Positions 1-9,175 are shown, numbered from the stretch's first letter. The stretch is DNA of 64,000 nucleotides from Pontibacter sp. HSC-36F09 (GCF_024171605.1 NZ_JALKAA010000008.1:62001-126000), one strand, 5' to 3'. The notes: a model not told the origin generated them from the sequence alone. Made by a program: numbers and translations.

Positions 1-1137
1 GCCTTCGTCCACCACGTAGTCCAGTACTTCAGAACCTTCCACTTTCAGGATGGCACACTCCACGGCAAATTCGCGGGCTGCGCCCAGCATGGCTTCGTTC
101 TCGCCTTTGCCGGCAGCCAACAACTCCTGCTCTTTGCGATAGATGTCCATACCGCATCGGTACAAGGCCGACTCCACAGCATAGATGCGGATAGCCTGCT
201 CTGCCAGTTTGTAGCGTATAGCACCAAATTTCGAGATTGGCAGTTTGAACTGCTGGCGCTCGTTGGCATACTTTACCGACAGGTCTGCCACTTTTTTAGC
301 GGCACCCAAGGTAGCAGCGCAAAGCTTGATACGACCAATGTTCAGGATGTTGAAGGCAATCAGGTGACCTTTGCCGATCTCGCCCAATACGTTCTCTTTC
401 GGCACTTCGCAGTCCGACAGGAACACCTGACGCGTAGAAGAACCTTTGATACCCATCTTGTGCTCCTCGTTGCCAAGGCTCAGTCCCGGGTAGTTTTTCT
501 CTACAATGAAGCCTGTGAACTTGTCGCCGTCTACCTGCGCGAACACAATGAACACATCGGCGAAGCCAGCGTTTGTGATCCACATTTTCTGACCGTTCAG
601 GATATAATGCGTACCGGCTTCGTTCAATACGGCTTTGGTTTTGGCTGCCAGGGCATCAGAACCAGAACCTGGCTCAGTGAGGCAGTAAGCTGCCGCCCAT
701 TCGCCGGAAGTCAATTTCGGCAGATAATTCGCTTTCTGCTCATCTGTACCAAAGTACAGGATCGGCAGCATACCTATACCTGTGTGTGCCGCAAAAGCCA
801 CCGGGAAAGAGTGTCCACCTCCTACTGATTCTGTTACCAGCAGCGAAGTGTTAAAGTCCATGTTCAGACCACCGTATTGCTCCGGCATGGATACAGCAAA
901 CAGTCCAAGCTCTCCAGCCTTTTTCATCAGGCCTTCCATCAGACCTTCTTCGTGGTTGTCGAGGCGCTCGAGCAGCGGGTTCACTTCTTCGCGCACAAAG
1001 TCCAGGCAGGTCTGCGCCATCATGCGCTGCTCCTCGCTGAACTCAGCAGGTATAAACACGTCCTGCGGATTCGTTTCTTTGATCAAAAATTCACCACCGC
1101 GAACAGTGGCCTTCTTGTTATCTGTTACATTTTCCAT
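1..1137 (-). CDS. fadE: Acyl-CoA dehydrogenase, 3' end beyond window
   Basis: This is a flavoprotein acyl-CoA dehydrogenase, which introduces the trans-2 double bond in the first step of beta-oxidation. The window holds 379 codons from the ATG at 1137. The reading frame is open to the window edge, so the C-terminal part is missing; relatives of this type are about 600 residues. Family signatures are clear: the FAD/substrate motif YCLTEPGSGSDA, MWITNAGFADVF, and GIKGSSTRQVF followed by the GRIKLCAATLGAAKK helix. It is the last visible gene of a minus-strand block after fadN and fadA, 35 bp from fadA. The order fadN-fadA-fadE matches the Bacillus subtilis fadNAE operon. The family is certain; the symbol rests on this gene order. 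Confidence 0.93.
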   Translation of the reverse strand, partial: MENVTDNKKATVRGGEFLIKETNPQDVFIPAEFSEEQRMMAQTCLDFVREEVNPLLERLDNHEEGLMEGLMKKAGELGLFAVSMPEQYGGLNMDFNTSLLVTESVGGGHSFPVAFAAHTGIGMLPILYFGTDEQKANYLPKLTSGEWAAAYCLTEPGSGSDALAAKTKAVLNEAGTHYILNGQKMWITNAGFADVFIVFAQVDGDKFTGFIVEKNYPGLSLGNEEHKMGIKGSSTRQVFLSDCEVPKENVLGEIGKGHLIAFNILNIGRIKLCAATLGAAKKVADLSVKYANERQQFKLPISKFGAIRYKLAEQAIRIYAVESALYRCGMDIYRKEQELLAAGKGENEAMLGAAREFAVECAILKVEGSEVLDYVVDEG

Positions 1138-1172
1138 GGCAGATTATGATTAGTGTTTTAGGTACAGATTTT

Positions 1173-2351
1173 TTATTTGAGTAATTCATAGATGCCGGCA
1201 ACACCCTGACCGCCGCCAACGCATGCCGTCACGATGCCGTGCTTGCCACCTGTGCGGCGCAGGTCACTGAAGAGCTGCACGCTCAGCTTAGCACCAGAGC
1301 AACCTAGCGGGTGACCAAGGGCAATAGCTCCACCGTTGATGTTCAGTTTGGCTGGATCGAACTCCAGGTGACGCATTACGGCGATGGACTGAGCCGCAAA
1401 AGCCTCATTCATCTCGATCAGGTCGATATCGTTGAGGGTCATGCCAGCCATTTTCAGGGCTTTCGGAACGGCGGCGATCGGGCCCATACCCATAATGCGT
1501 GGATCCACACCGCCAGTGCCGTAGCTTACCAGGCGTGCAATTGGCTCCAGGTTAAGCTCCTTCACCATACGCTCGCTCATCACGACTACAAAGGCAGCGC
1601 CGTCAGAGGTCTGAGACGAGTTGCCGGCCGTTACCGAACCACCAGCTGCAAACACTGGCCTCAGACGCGCCAGCGCCTCCATAGACGTATCAGCGCGAGG
1701 GCCTTCATCCGTATCGACTATATAAGACCGGGTCTTCTTCTTGCCGTTCTCGTCCACGTAAGTTTCCTCTACTGTGATCGGCACGATCTGGTCTTTGAAG
1801 TAGCCGTTTTTGATGGCGTTTATTGCTTTCTGGTGTGAATTGAAGGCAAATTCGTCCTGGTCTTCACGTGAAACACTGTAGTCGGCGGCCACTGCCTCCG
1901 CTGTCAGGCCCATGCTCAGGTACCATTCCGGGTTGTGCTTGGCGATATTGTAGTTCGGCACGGTCTTCCAACCCGCCGTCGGCACCATCGACATCGACTC
2001 GGTACCGCCTGCAATAATGCAGTCGGCCATACCTGCCGCGATGCGGTTGCTGGCAATGGCAATGGTTTCCACACCCGATCCGCAGTAGCGGTTCACAGTC
2101 ATACCGGATACAGACATCGGTAGCGCCAGCAATGACACCATACGGCCGATCTGCAGGCCTTGCTCCGCTTCCGGCACGGCGTTACCCACAATGAGGTCAT
2201 CTACGCGCTCCGGGTCAAGGGCAGGCACTGAGGCCAAAAGATGTTTGATAACGTCAGCGGCCAGGTCATCGGGTCTGGTGAACCGGAAGCCGCCGCGCCC
2301 GGCTTTGCCTACTGCGCTACGAAATCCGGCTACGATATATGCGTTGTTCAT
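1173..2351 (-). CDS. fadA: Acetyl-CoA C-acyltransferase (thiolase)
   Basis: A thiolase of 392 residues that cleaves 3-ketoacyl-CoA with CoA to release acetyl-CoA, the last step of each beta-oxidation round. The nucleophilic Cys90 sits in NRYCGSG, the catalytic His347 in [11 protein letters not shown], and the second catalytic Cys377 in TACVGGGQG, all in their usual places, and the length is normal. It lies between fadN and fadE on the same strand, with a small GIY-YIG gene inserted upstream. A biosynthetic acetoacetyl-CoA thiolase is possible from sequence alone, but the fad neighbours favour the degradative role. Confidence 0.95.
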   Translation of the reverse strand: MNNAYIVAGFRSAVGKAGRGGFRFTRPDDLAADVIKHLLASVPALDPERVDDLIVGNAVPEAEQGLQIGRMVSLLALPMSVSGMTVNRYCGSGVETIAIASNRIAAGMADCIIAGGTESMSMVPTAGWKTVPNYNIAKHNPEWYLSMGLTAEAVAADYSVSREDQDEFAFNSHQKAINAIKNGYFKDQIVPITVEETYVDENGKKKTRSYIVDTDEGPRADTSMEALARLRPVFAAGGSVTAGNSSQTSDGAAFVVVMSERMVKELNLEPIARLVSYGTGGVDPRIMGMGPIAAVPKALKMAGMTLNDIDLIEMNEAFAAQSIAVMRHLEFDPAKLNINGGAIALGHPLGCSGAKLSVQLFSDLRRTGGKHGIVTACVGGGQGVAGIYELLK

Positions 2352-2445
2352 TTTGATGCTCTTTATAGTTTATACTATCAGCTATGATTCATTTTTATTT
2401 TGTCATCCTGTAAGGATCTTGGTAGTTAGGGTATAAGACTGTTAT

Positions 2446-2742
2446 TCAAGGATCTGCTATTAGAAATCGCAGGTATGGATTCTCACTTTTAATAAGCTCC
2501 ATTTTCTTCTCGCGATTCCAGCTTTTCAACTCCTTTTCTCTTTCTATTGCATGCTGCACGTAGGTATAGCGTTCATAGTAGAGAAGCTTGTAACAGAAGT
2601 AGCGACCTGCAAAAGTTTCAGGCTTGCCCCTGTTTTCCTTATGCTGTTCAATCCGATACACCAAGTCATTCGTCACACCCACATAAAGCACCGTTTTGCT
2701 TGGATTGGTCGTGATGTAGACAAAGTAATTATGGCTTTTCAT
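2446..2742 (-). CDS. GIY-YIG nuclease-like small protein
   Basis: A 98-residue single-domain protein of the GIY-YIG superfamily, in the group often called UPF0213 or YhbQ-like. The two signature strands are visible as YFVYITTNPSK and VLYVGVTND, followed by the helix with EQHKE and a later conserved block around ERYTYVQHAIEREKELKSW with the candidate catalytic Glu. The substrate is unknown for most members of this group. It sits between fadN (79 bp away) and fadA (94 bp away) on the same strand, so it is probably carried on the same transcript although unrelated to fatty acids. Such genes are often scattered as single inserts in Bacteroidota genomes, which suggests a late insertion into the operon. 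Confidence 0.85.
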   Translation of the reverse strand: MKSHNYFVYITTNPSKTVLYVGVTNDLVYRIEQHKENRGKPETFAGRYFCYKLLYYERYTYVQHAIEREKELKSWNREKKMELIKSENPYLRFLIADP

Positions 2743-2821
2743 AGCTAGGGCTTAACCTCCCTTTAACCAAGTTTCTTTCAGAATGACAAAGAACAAACAG
2801 CGAATGCTGCCTAAAACCACA

Positions 2822-5224
2822 TTAATTTCTCAGCGGCTTGCCTGTAGTCAGAATGCTCTGGATGCGCTCGAGTGTTTTGCGCTCGCCGGTCAGTGACAGG
2901 AAGGCTTCGCGCTCCAGATCCAGCAGGTATTGCTCGCTCACTTCAGTCGGGGCTGACAGGTCGCCGCCGCACATCACGTAGGCCAGTTTGTGCGATATTT
3001 TCTGGTCGTGCTCCGAAATGTAGCGGCCGCTCACCATGGCGTTAGCTCCCGTAAGGAACATACCTAAAGCGCCTTTACCCTGTACCTTGATGTTGGTCTT
3101 TTTAGCCGGCTGCGTATATCCTGCCTCGGCCAGGCGAATGGCCTGCGCCTTTGCGTCTGCTATCAGTCGGTTGCTGTTGAGGGTAATGGCATCGCCTTGT
3201 CGCATAAAGCCCAGATCAAAGGCCTCTTTCGCTGAAGTTGACACCTTGGCCATACCTATGTTCAGGTAGATATTTTTGAGCGTGTTGTACTCGATGTCGC
3301 CGTCTTCGTACATCTCTGCTGCGCGGAGCGTCATTTCTTTGGTACCGCCACCGCCAGGTATAAGGCCTACGCCAAACTCCACCAGACCCATGTAAGTCTC
3401 AGCCGCAGCCTGCACGTGATCGCAATGCAGGTTGAGTTCGCAACCACCACCCAGCGTAAGGCCGTGCGGCGCGCCTACTACAGGTATAGCCGAGTAGCGC
3501 ATGCGCATCATCGTGTTCTGGAACTGGCGGATGATCATGTTCAGTTCATCATAATCCTGATCCAGCGCATACATGTAGATAAGCCCCACGTTGGCACCGG
3601 CAGAGAAATTGGCACCCTGGTTACTTACTACCATGCCACGGAAATCCTTCTCGGCAAGCTCTATACCTTTGTTCAGCGCCATGATCACATCGCCACCGAT
3701 GGTGTTCATTTTGGTATGAAATTCCACGTTCAGGATACCATCACCGAGGTCAATCAAGCTTGCTCCTGTGTTTTTCCACACCACGTTGTTGCTGCGCAGG
3801 TTGTCGAGAATGATGAAGTTCTCGGCACCAGGTATAGCTTTGTATTCTTTGCTCTGGATGTCGTAGTAGCGGCGGTTGCCGTTCTCCACGATGTAGAAAG
3901 ACTCTTTACCGTTATTGAGCATCTCCTCTACCCAGGCCGCTGGCTGGTAACCAGCCTCAATCATGCGCTGCACCCCTTCGCGGGCACCGATTACATCCCA
4001 GTACTCGAACGGACCCAGTTCCCAACCAAAGCCGGCACGCATAGCGTCATCGATACGGTATAGCTCGTCAGAAATTTCAGGTATACGGTTGCTCACATAC
4101 TGGAACAGCCCAAAGAGAGACTCGTTGAGGAATTGCGCAGCCTTATCGCTTTGCTTGGAGAAGGCTTTTACCCGCTTCTTCAGGTCTTCGATAGGCTTAA
4201 GCACTTCGAGGCTCTGGAATTTTGCACGCTGCTTCGGCCCGTACTCCATTGTGTTCAGGTCGAGCGTCAGAATTTCAGTCTTGCCTTTGGCGTCTTTTGT
4301 CTTTTTGTAGAAACCCTGCCCGGTCTTGTCGCCCAGCCACTTGTTTTCTACCATCTTCTGCAGGTAATCCGGCAGCTTAAACAACTCACGCGATTCGTCC
4401 TGCTCGCCAGTTTGGTACAAGCCGTTGGCTACGTTTGCTAAAGTGTCCAGACCTACCACATCCAGCGTGCGGAAAGTAGCAGATTTCGGACGACCGATAA
4501 TCGGGCCGGAGATACGGTCTACTTCGTCCACGTTCAGGCCGAGCTTGTTCATCACCTGCAGGCCTTGCATGATGGCGTATATACCTACCCGGTTTGCAAT
4601 GAAAGCCGGCGTGTCTTTAGCCAGTACCGTGGTCTTACCCAGGTATAGGTCGCCGTAGTGCATCAGGAAGTCAACCACACTTTGGTCGGTTTCCGGCGTA
4701 GGTATAATTTCTAAGAGTTTAAGGTAGCGCGGCGGGTTGAAGAAGTGCGTACCGCAGAAGTGCTTTCTGAAGTCATCGGAACGACCTTCCAGCATCATAT
4801 GGATCGGTATACCTGATGTGTTGGAGGTGATCAGGGTGCCTGGCTTGCGATGTTGCTCCACCTGGTCAAACACCGTTTTCTTGATCTTCAGGTTCTCCAC
4901 CACTACCTCAATAGTCCAGTCGGCAGTGGCGATCTCCTTCATGTTGTCCTCAAAGTTGCCCGTCTGGATAAGGCGGGCGTCGGACTTGCGGTAGAGGGGC
5001 GATGGGTTAGAGTTGATGGCGGCTTGCAGCGCAGTGTTCACAATGCGGTTGCGGACGTGCTTGCTTTCCAGCCTGAGCCCTTTTTTCTCTTCGTCGGGAG
5101 TCAGCTCGCGCGGCACGATGTCGAGCAGCAACACCTGCACGCCAATGTTGGCAAAGTGGCAGGCAATGCGGGAGCCCATTACGCCGGAACCCAGCACGGC
5201 TACTTTCTTAATAATTCTTTTCAT
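2822..5224 (-). CDS. fadN: 3-hydroxyacyl-CoA dehydrogenase / enoyl-CoA hydratase
   Basis: A bifunctional beta-oxidation enzyme of 800 residues. The N-terminal half is the NAD-dependent 3-hydroxyacyl-CoA dehydrogenase: a Rossmann motif LGSGVMGSRIACHFA near residue 11, then the catalytic His region GTHFFNPPRYLKLLE and the C-terminal dehydrogenase domains. The C-terminal third is a crotonase (enoyl-CoA hydratase) domain with oxyanion-hole segments NFSAGANVG and GLTLGGGCELN and the acidic segment EFGVGLIPGGGGTKE. The dehydrogenase-then-hydratase order is that of B. subtilis FadN and the reverse of E. coli FadB. It follows the MarR gene by 26 bp and begins the enzyme part of the operon. Confidence 0.94.
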   Translation of the reverse strand: MKRIIKKVAVLGSGVMGSRIACHFANIGVQVLLLDIVPRELTPDEEKKGLRLESKHVRNRIVNTALQAAINSNPSPLYRKSDARLIQTGNFEDNMKEIATADWTIEVVVENLKIKKTVFDQVEQHRKPGTLITSNTSGIPIHMMLEGRSDDFRKHFCGTHFFNPPRYLKLLEIIPTPETDQSVVDFLMHYGDLYLGKTTVLAKDTPAFIANRVGIYAIMQGLQVMNKLGLNVDEVDRISGPIIGRPKSATFRTLDVVGLDTLANVANGLYQTGEQDESRELFKLPDYLQKMVENKWLGDKTGQGFYKKTKDAKGKTEILTLDLNTMEYGPKQRAKFQSLEVLKPIEDLKKRVKAFSKQSDKAAQFLNESLFGLFQYVSNRIPEISDELYRIDDAMRAGFGWELGPFEYWDVIGAREGVQRMIEAGYQPAAWVEEMLNNGKESFYIVENGNRRYYDIQSKEYKAIPGAENFIILDNLRSNNVVWKNTGASLIDLGDGILNVEFHTKMNTIGGDVIMALNKGIELAEKDFRGMVVSNQGANFSAGANVGLIYMYALDQDYDELNMIIRQFQNTMMRMRYSAIPVVGAPHGLTLGGGCELNLHCDHVQAAAETYMGLVEFGVGLIPGGGGTKEMTLRAAEMYEDGDIEYNTLKNIYLNIGMAKVSTSAKEAFDLGFMRQGDAITLNSNRLIADAKAQAIRLAEAGYTQPAKKTNIKVQGKGALGMFLTGANAMVSGRYISEHDQKISHKLAYVMCGGDLSAPTEVSEQYLLDLEREAFLSLTGERKTLERIQSILTTGKPLRN

Positions 5225-5250
5225 AGAAAAAGCTTGATGGTCTACTATGG

Positions 5251-5685
5251 TTAGAAAATCTCTTTATTTTCGATCATGCTGATGATGCGCTCAGACACCC
5301 GGAAAAAAGTATTCAGTTCTTCCTGCGGTATAGCCCCCTGCACTTTGTGGTTAAAATGCAGCACCGTACGGCGCGACACCTCCTTCTTCTCGAGCCCTTT
5401 CTCTGTCAGAAAAATCCGCACCAGCCGCTTGTCCTTGTCGTCCGACACTTTATAGATAAGGCCTTTCTCCTCCATGCTTTTCAGGATGCGGGTCAGGCTA
5501 CGCGCCTCCAGCCCAAGCAAAGGGGCTATTTTAGTGGCGGGAGTTCCTGTCTCCTGGTTGATGTTGAGTAATACGAATCCTATGGAAGTGGTAATATCGT
5601 TTTTGGCAGCCTCTGTATTATACATACGTGAGATAGCATGCCAACATACCTTTACATTATAATCTACGGTCTCTTCAGGCTTCAT
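5251..5685 (-). CDS. MarR family transcriptional regulator
   Basis: A 144-residue winged-helix repressor of the MarR family. The recognition helix region (EARSLTRILKSMEEKGLI) is followed by the wing with the typical DDKDKRLVRIFLTEKG pattern. It is the first gene of the fad block, 26 bp ahead of fadN, so it probably controls the operon and itself, perhaps in response to acyl-CoA. A TATATTTG box and a TATGC-AA-GCATA dyad lie directly upstream. In B. subtilis the comparable operon is controlled by a TetR-type FadR, so the use of a MarR protein here is a difference. The ligand is not known. Confidence 0.9.
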   Translation of the reverse strand: MKPEETVDYNVKVCWHAISRMYNTEAAKNDITTSIGFVLLNINQETGTPATKIAPLLGLEARSLTRILKSMEEKGLIYKVSDDKDKRLVRIFLTEKGLEKKEVSRRTVLHFNHKVQGAIPQEELNTFFRVSERIISMIENKEIF

Positions 5686-5703
5686 GCATTATAGTGTTTA
5701 TAC

Positions 5704-5711
5704 CAAATATA
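5704..5711 (-). promoter_or_regulatory. Putative -7 box of the marR-fad promoter
   Basis: Read on the minus strand this is TATATTTG, an exact match to the Bacteroidota -7 consensus TAnnTTTG. It lies 18 bp before the marR start codon, giving a very short leader. A clear TTTG -33 box at the usual distance is not seen; that position is occupied by the dyad at 5723-5734. Confidence 0.5.
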
Positions 5712-5722
5712 TAAAATAATGT

Positions 5723-5734
5723 TATGCAAGCATA
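5723..5734. promoter_or_regulatory. Candidate MarR operator upstream of fad operon
   Basis: A perfect 5-bp-arm dyad, TATGC-AA-GCATA, sits where the -33 region of the marR promoter should be. Its size and place fit autorepression by the MarR protein. The minus-strand half AGTATGCTT recurs exactly at 7710-7718, just upstream of the acyl-CoA ligase gene. Function is inferred from position only. Confidence 0.4.
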
Positions 5735-5845
5735 CTATTTTAGGAAAAATATTAATTCCCCATCCGCTTTCGCTCACGAAAGCGGATTACGTGCTATAGT
5801 ACCTTTTGCTCTAGTTTATGTATAATCCGGAGAATGGTTACAAAC

Positions 5846-5878
5846 AAAAAACCCTTTCCGGTCGGGAAAGGGTTTTTT
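5846..5878. terminator. Bidirectional rho-independent terminator
   Basis: A 14-bp perfect stem with A and T tracts at its outer ends and a 5-nt loop (GGTCG). It lies 37 bp past the stop of the acyl-CoA ligase gene, which is read towards it on the minus strand. Confidence 0.85.
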
Positions 5879-5914
5879 GTTATTCAGACGGTCTACCGTT
5901 TATTTTGGAATCGA

Positions 5915-7672
5915 TTAATACATGCTGTCGATTTCTTTCTGGTAGTTGGCCGTAATGTTCTTGCGCTTCACTTTCAGGGTTGGTGTCAGCTCGCCGCTTT
6001 CTACGGTCCACATATTCGGTACGAGCGTGAACTTCTTAATGGTCTCGTACTGCGCCAGGCCTTCGTTCGTCTTCTCTATCTCACGCTTATACTTTTCCAG
6101 AATCTCTGGTTTCTTTATCATATCGGCATCAGAGGTATACGGTATACCTTTGTGAGCGCACCAGTCCTGCAGGCCCAGGAACGAAGGCACGATGAGCGCG
6201 GCGGCGTACTTTTGTCCGGCACCTACCACCATGGCCTGCTCAATCACCACTGACTCCTTCAGCTTGTTCTCGATTGGTTGCGGTGCCACATACTTGCCAC
6301 CCGACGTCTTGAACATTTCTTTCTTGCGGTCCGTGATCTTTATATACTTGCCGTCTACCAGTTCCCCAATGTCACCGGTATGGAACCAGCCTTCAGCATC
6401 GATCACTTCAGCCGTCAGGTCTGGCTTTTTGTAATAGCCTTTCATTACGTGCGGTCCGCGGGTGAGGATCTCGCCGTCCTCTGCAATTTTCACTTCCACA
6501 CCGTCAATCGGCAGGCCAACGGTGCCAATCGCATTATTTTCCGGCTCAAAACGGTTCACAGCGATTACGGGAGAGGTTTCTGTTAATCCATAGCCTTCCA
6601 TCACGCGGATGTTGGCCGACCAGAACACGCGCGCCAGACGTGGCTGCAGCGCAGCGCCACCCGAAACGATCGCAATAATGTTGCCGCCCAGCGCCTCACG
6701 CCACTTACTGAAGATCAACTTATTGGCCAGTTCGAGCTGTTTGTTGTACCACCAACCTTTGTCTTCGCGGGTATCGTACTCCAGACCGAGTTCGAGCGCC
6801 CAGAAGAACAGCTTGCGCTTTACGCCGGTCAGCTCCATACCTTTGGCCACGATCTTGTCATATACCTTCTCAAGCAGACGCGGCACGGTGGTGAACACAT
6901 GCGGCTGCACTTCTTTCAGGTTGTCGGCCACTTTCTCGATGCTCTCGGCATAGTAGATGGACACCCCGATGCGCATGTATAAATAAAGGAGCATGCGCTC
7001 GAAAATATGGCAAAGCGGCAGGAAGCTCAGCGCGCGATGGTGCTGGTTAACCGGCACATAAGGTAGTGTGCCCGTTACGTTGCTGATAATGTTGTTATTG
7101 GTCAGCATCACCCCTTTCGGGTTTCCGGTTGTTCCAGAGGTATAGATAATGGTCAGGACATCGTCAGGCGAAACAGCCGCTTTCATCGGTTCAAGTTTCG
7201 CCACATCCTCTCCTTCAGCCATTTTCACCACTTCTTTCCAGTGCCTGGCGCCGTGTATCTCGTCGAAGGTATAGATTTCTTTGATGCTCTTCATCCCCTC
7301 GGTCGCGGCCACCACTTTGTTATAGAGTTCAGCGTCAGAAACAAACACCGCCTTCACCTCCGCATCGTTGAAGATGTAGCGGTAATCTTCTACAGTAATG
7401 GTCGGGTACATCGGCACGCTGATAGCGCCTATCTGCTGGATGCCGAAGTCAGCGAACACCCATTCCGGGCGGTTCAGGGAAATGATGGCTACTTTATCGC
7501 CTTTGCCTATACCTAGCTTCAGCAGACCAAGACTCACCTTGTTGGCCATGTCCTGCACGTCCTGCGTGCTGTATTTAATCCATTGTCCGTTAACTTTTGT
7601 GGCAAGACAGTCGGGCTGAGGCAGATTTTGCAACTGAAAAGGCAGCAGATCCAGGGCGCGGGTTACATTCAT
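5915..7672 (-). CDS. Long-chain acyl-CoA synthetase (AMP-forming)
   Basis: A 585-residue ANL-superfamily ligase of the long-chain fatty-acid-CoA type. It activates a fatty acid through an acyl-adenylate and transfers it to CoA. Motifs are in order: the P-loop-like YTSGTTGNPKGVMLT near residue 175, the adenylate-binding GYGLTETSP, WFHTGDIGELVDG, and the hinge DRKKEMFKTSGGKYVAP with its Lys. The late part carries the long-chain-type ending. It feeds the beta-oxidation block next to it but has its own transcript, ended by the hairpin at 5846-5878. An AGTATGCTT half-site like that of the marR dyad lies about 40 bp upstream of the start. Confidence 0.94.
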   Translation of the reverse strand: MNVTRALDLLPFQLQNLPQPDCLATKVNGQWIKYSTQDVQDMANKVSLGLLKLGIGKGDKVAIISLNRPEWVFADFGIQQIGAISVPMYPTITVEDYRYIFNDAEVKAVFVSDAELYNKVVAATEGMKSIKEIYTFDEIHGARHWKEVVKMAEGEDVAKLEPMKAAVSPDDVLTIIYTSGTTGNPKGVMLTNNNIISNVTGTLPYVPVNQHHRALSFLPLCHIFERMLLYLYMRIGVSIYYAESIEKVADNLKEVQPHVFTTVPRLLEKVYDKIVAKGMELTGVKRKLFFWALELGLEYDTREDKGWWYNKQLELANKLIFSKWREALGGNIIAIVSGGAALQPRLARVFWSANIRVMEGYGLTETSPVIAVNRFEPENNAIGTVGLPIDGVEVKIAEDGEILTRGPHVMKGYYKKPDLTAEVIDAEGWFHTGDIGELVDGKYIKITDRKKEMFKTSGGKYVAPQPIENKLKESVVIEQAMVVGAGQKYAAALIVPSFLGLQDWCAHKGIPYTSDADMIKKPEILEKYKREIEKTNEGLAQYETIKKFTLVPNMWTVESGELTPTLKVKRKNITANYQKEIDSMY

Positions 7673-7887
7673 GGTGATTGCTTAGGTTAGTGTCAGTCTT
7701 ATGTAGGGCAGTATGCTTAATGGCACAACATCGGCCATGCCTGCGTTCTTTAGTGCATTTTAACTATTTTTTTCTGAAATTTCTATACCTGCCTGCACAA
7801 ATATTTGTCAATCCTTATATTGATAGCACTTTTTACACTAAAAAGTTATACTTAGCTAAAAGGCGCTCGCAAAAGCTGCATTTTTGC

Positions 7888-7895
7888 TATATTTG
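7888..7895 (+). promoter_or_regulatory. Putative -7 box for the arginase-fold gene
   Basis: TATATTTG, an exact TAnnTTTG match, 19 bp before the start codon at 7915. No good TTTG -33 element is seen about 20 bp upstream. Confidence 0.4.
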
Positions 7896-7914
7896 ACCTT
7901 CCTGATACTGTTGT

Positions 7915-9066
7915 ATGAATCTTTCTATTTTCTTCGAGCCTCTGAATGAGGACGTCTTTGCGCTGCTTGACAAGCCGCGCACGCTCGGTGCCTACATTGG
8001 CCGCTTCACAGGCAAGTTCCCGGATTGGCGCTCCGCCGATATTGCCCTGATCGGTGTGAATGAGACCCGCGGACGGGGAGAAGAGACAGAATCGGAGGTG
8101 TTTCCGGCCCGTGCCGTGCGTAAAAAACTCTACAGCCTGCATAAAGGAACCGGCCGCTGCAACATAGTAGACTTAGGCAACCTGCGCTCAGGTATAACGC
8201 TCGATGACACTTATTTGCGCCTGAAAGAGATTGTGGAAATTCTTATTTCGCACAACACCATACCTGTCATCATTGGTGGTTCGCATGATCTGGAGTATGG
8301 GCAGTACATGGGCTACGAGCACCTGGATCGCGCCGTGAACATGGTGACTGTGGATAGCAGCGTGGACATGAGCGAAGACAATGATGTGCCCACCAACAAA
8401 AAGCAGCTGCACCAGATTCTGATGCACGAACCCAACTACCTCTTCAGCCTGGGGCAGATTGGCTACCAGTCGTACCTGGTGGACCCGGAGGTGATGGCTA
8501 CCTTTGAGAAGCTTCACTTTGAGGCTTACCGTGTGGGCGAGGTGCACCGCAGCCTGCAGGAAATGGAGCCCGTTGTGCGCCAGGCCGACCTGCTCACCTT
8601 TGATATCTCCGCTATCCGCCATCAGGATGCGCCGGGCTATACCCCGGCCAATCCGTTTGGGCTCACCGGCGAGGAGGCCTGCCAGCTGTGCTGGTATGCG
8701 GGCCTGAGTGACCAGATGACATCGCTGGGAATCTATGAATATGAGCCGGAACAGGATGGACAAGAGCTTACGGCCATGACGATTGCTACCATGGTCTGGT
8801 ACTTCATCGAGGGATTCTACCACCGCAAGCACGAAACAGAGTTCAGCTCCAGCAAGTTTACCAAATATGCTGTGGCCTTCAACGACACTCCCGACCGCAT
8901 GACCTTCTTTAAAAGCAAAGTGAGTGAAAAGTGGTGGATGGAGGTGGAGCCTCTTTCAAGCGAGAAGAGCCCACGCATTGTATCCTGCAGTTACGAAGAC
9001 TATCTGCAGGCCATCAAAGGCGAAGTACCCAACCGCTGGATACTGACACAGGCCCGTATTGGCTAA
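7915..9066 (+). CDS. Arginase/formiminoglutamase-fold protein with altered metal site
   Basis: A 383-residue member of the ureohydrolase (arginase, agmatinase, formimidoylglutamase) superfamily. The three metal-binding motifs can be located but are changed. GGDHS is GGSHD (residues 121-125, His124 kept). DAHxD is DSSVD (147-151, the middle His replaced by Ser149). SFDxDxxDP is TFDISAIRH (Asp230 kept, the second Asp replaced by Ser232). By comparison with rat arginase all ligands of one Mn site remain, while the two specific to the other site are lost. It may be a mononuclear enzyme, use another metal, or be non-catalytic. Bacteroidota homologues are commonly named formimidoylglutamase, but no hut genes are nearby. 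Confidence 0.8.
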   Translation: MNLSIFFEPLNEDVFALLDKPRTLGAYIGRFTGKFPDWRSADIALIGVNETRGRGEETESEVFPARAVRKKLYSLHKGTGRCNIVDLGNLRSGITLDDTYLRLKEIVEILISHNTIPVIIGGSHDLEYGQYMGYEHLDRAVNMVTVDSSVDMSEDNDVPTNKKQLHQILMHEPNYLFSLGQIGYQSYLVDPEVMATFEKLHFEAYRVGEVHRSLQEMEPVVRQADLLTFDISAIRHQDAPGYTPANPFGLTGEEACQLCWYAGLSDQMTSLGIYEYEPEQDGQELTAMTIATMVWYFIEGFYHRKHETEFSSSKFTKYAVAFNDTPDRMTFFKSKVSEKWWMEVEPLSSEKSPRIVSCSYEDYLQAIKGEVPNRWILTQARIG

Positions 9067-9137
9067 AACTCAGGGGGCCGAACAAAGAAACAAACCTGAT
9101 TCTGCTCCGTTTGCCCCAATCACTAGGGCAGGATTAT

Positions 9138-9145
9138 TATATTTG
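9138..9145 (+). promoter_or_regulatory. Putative -7 box for the cytochrome b5 gene
   Basis: TATATTTG, an exact TAnnTTTG match, 30 bp before the chosen start at 9176. A TTTG lies at 9110-9113, 24 bp away, slightly longer than the usual spacing. It supports the short form of the protein, since an upstream ATG at 9059 would lie before this promoter. Confidence 0.45.
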
Positions 9146-9175
9146 CAAACCGGGCTCCGTAGAGCCTGCCATTTA

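Noticed and set aside
364-828. Open frame of 154 codons on the plus strand
   Set aside because: It lies fully antisense to the acyl-CoA dehydrogenase gene and encodes no recognisable domain.
3416-4063. Open frame of 215 codons on the plus strand
   Set aside because: It is antisense to fadN, rich in His and Val as expected from the complementary codons, with no family match.
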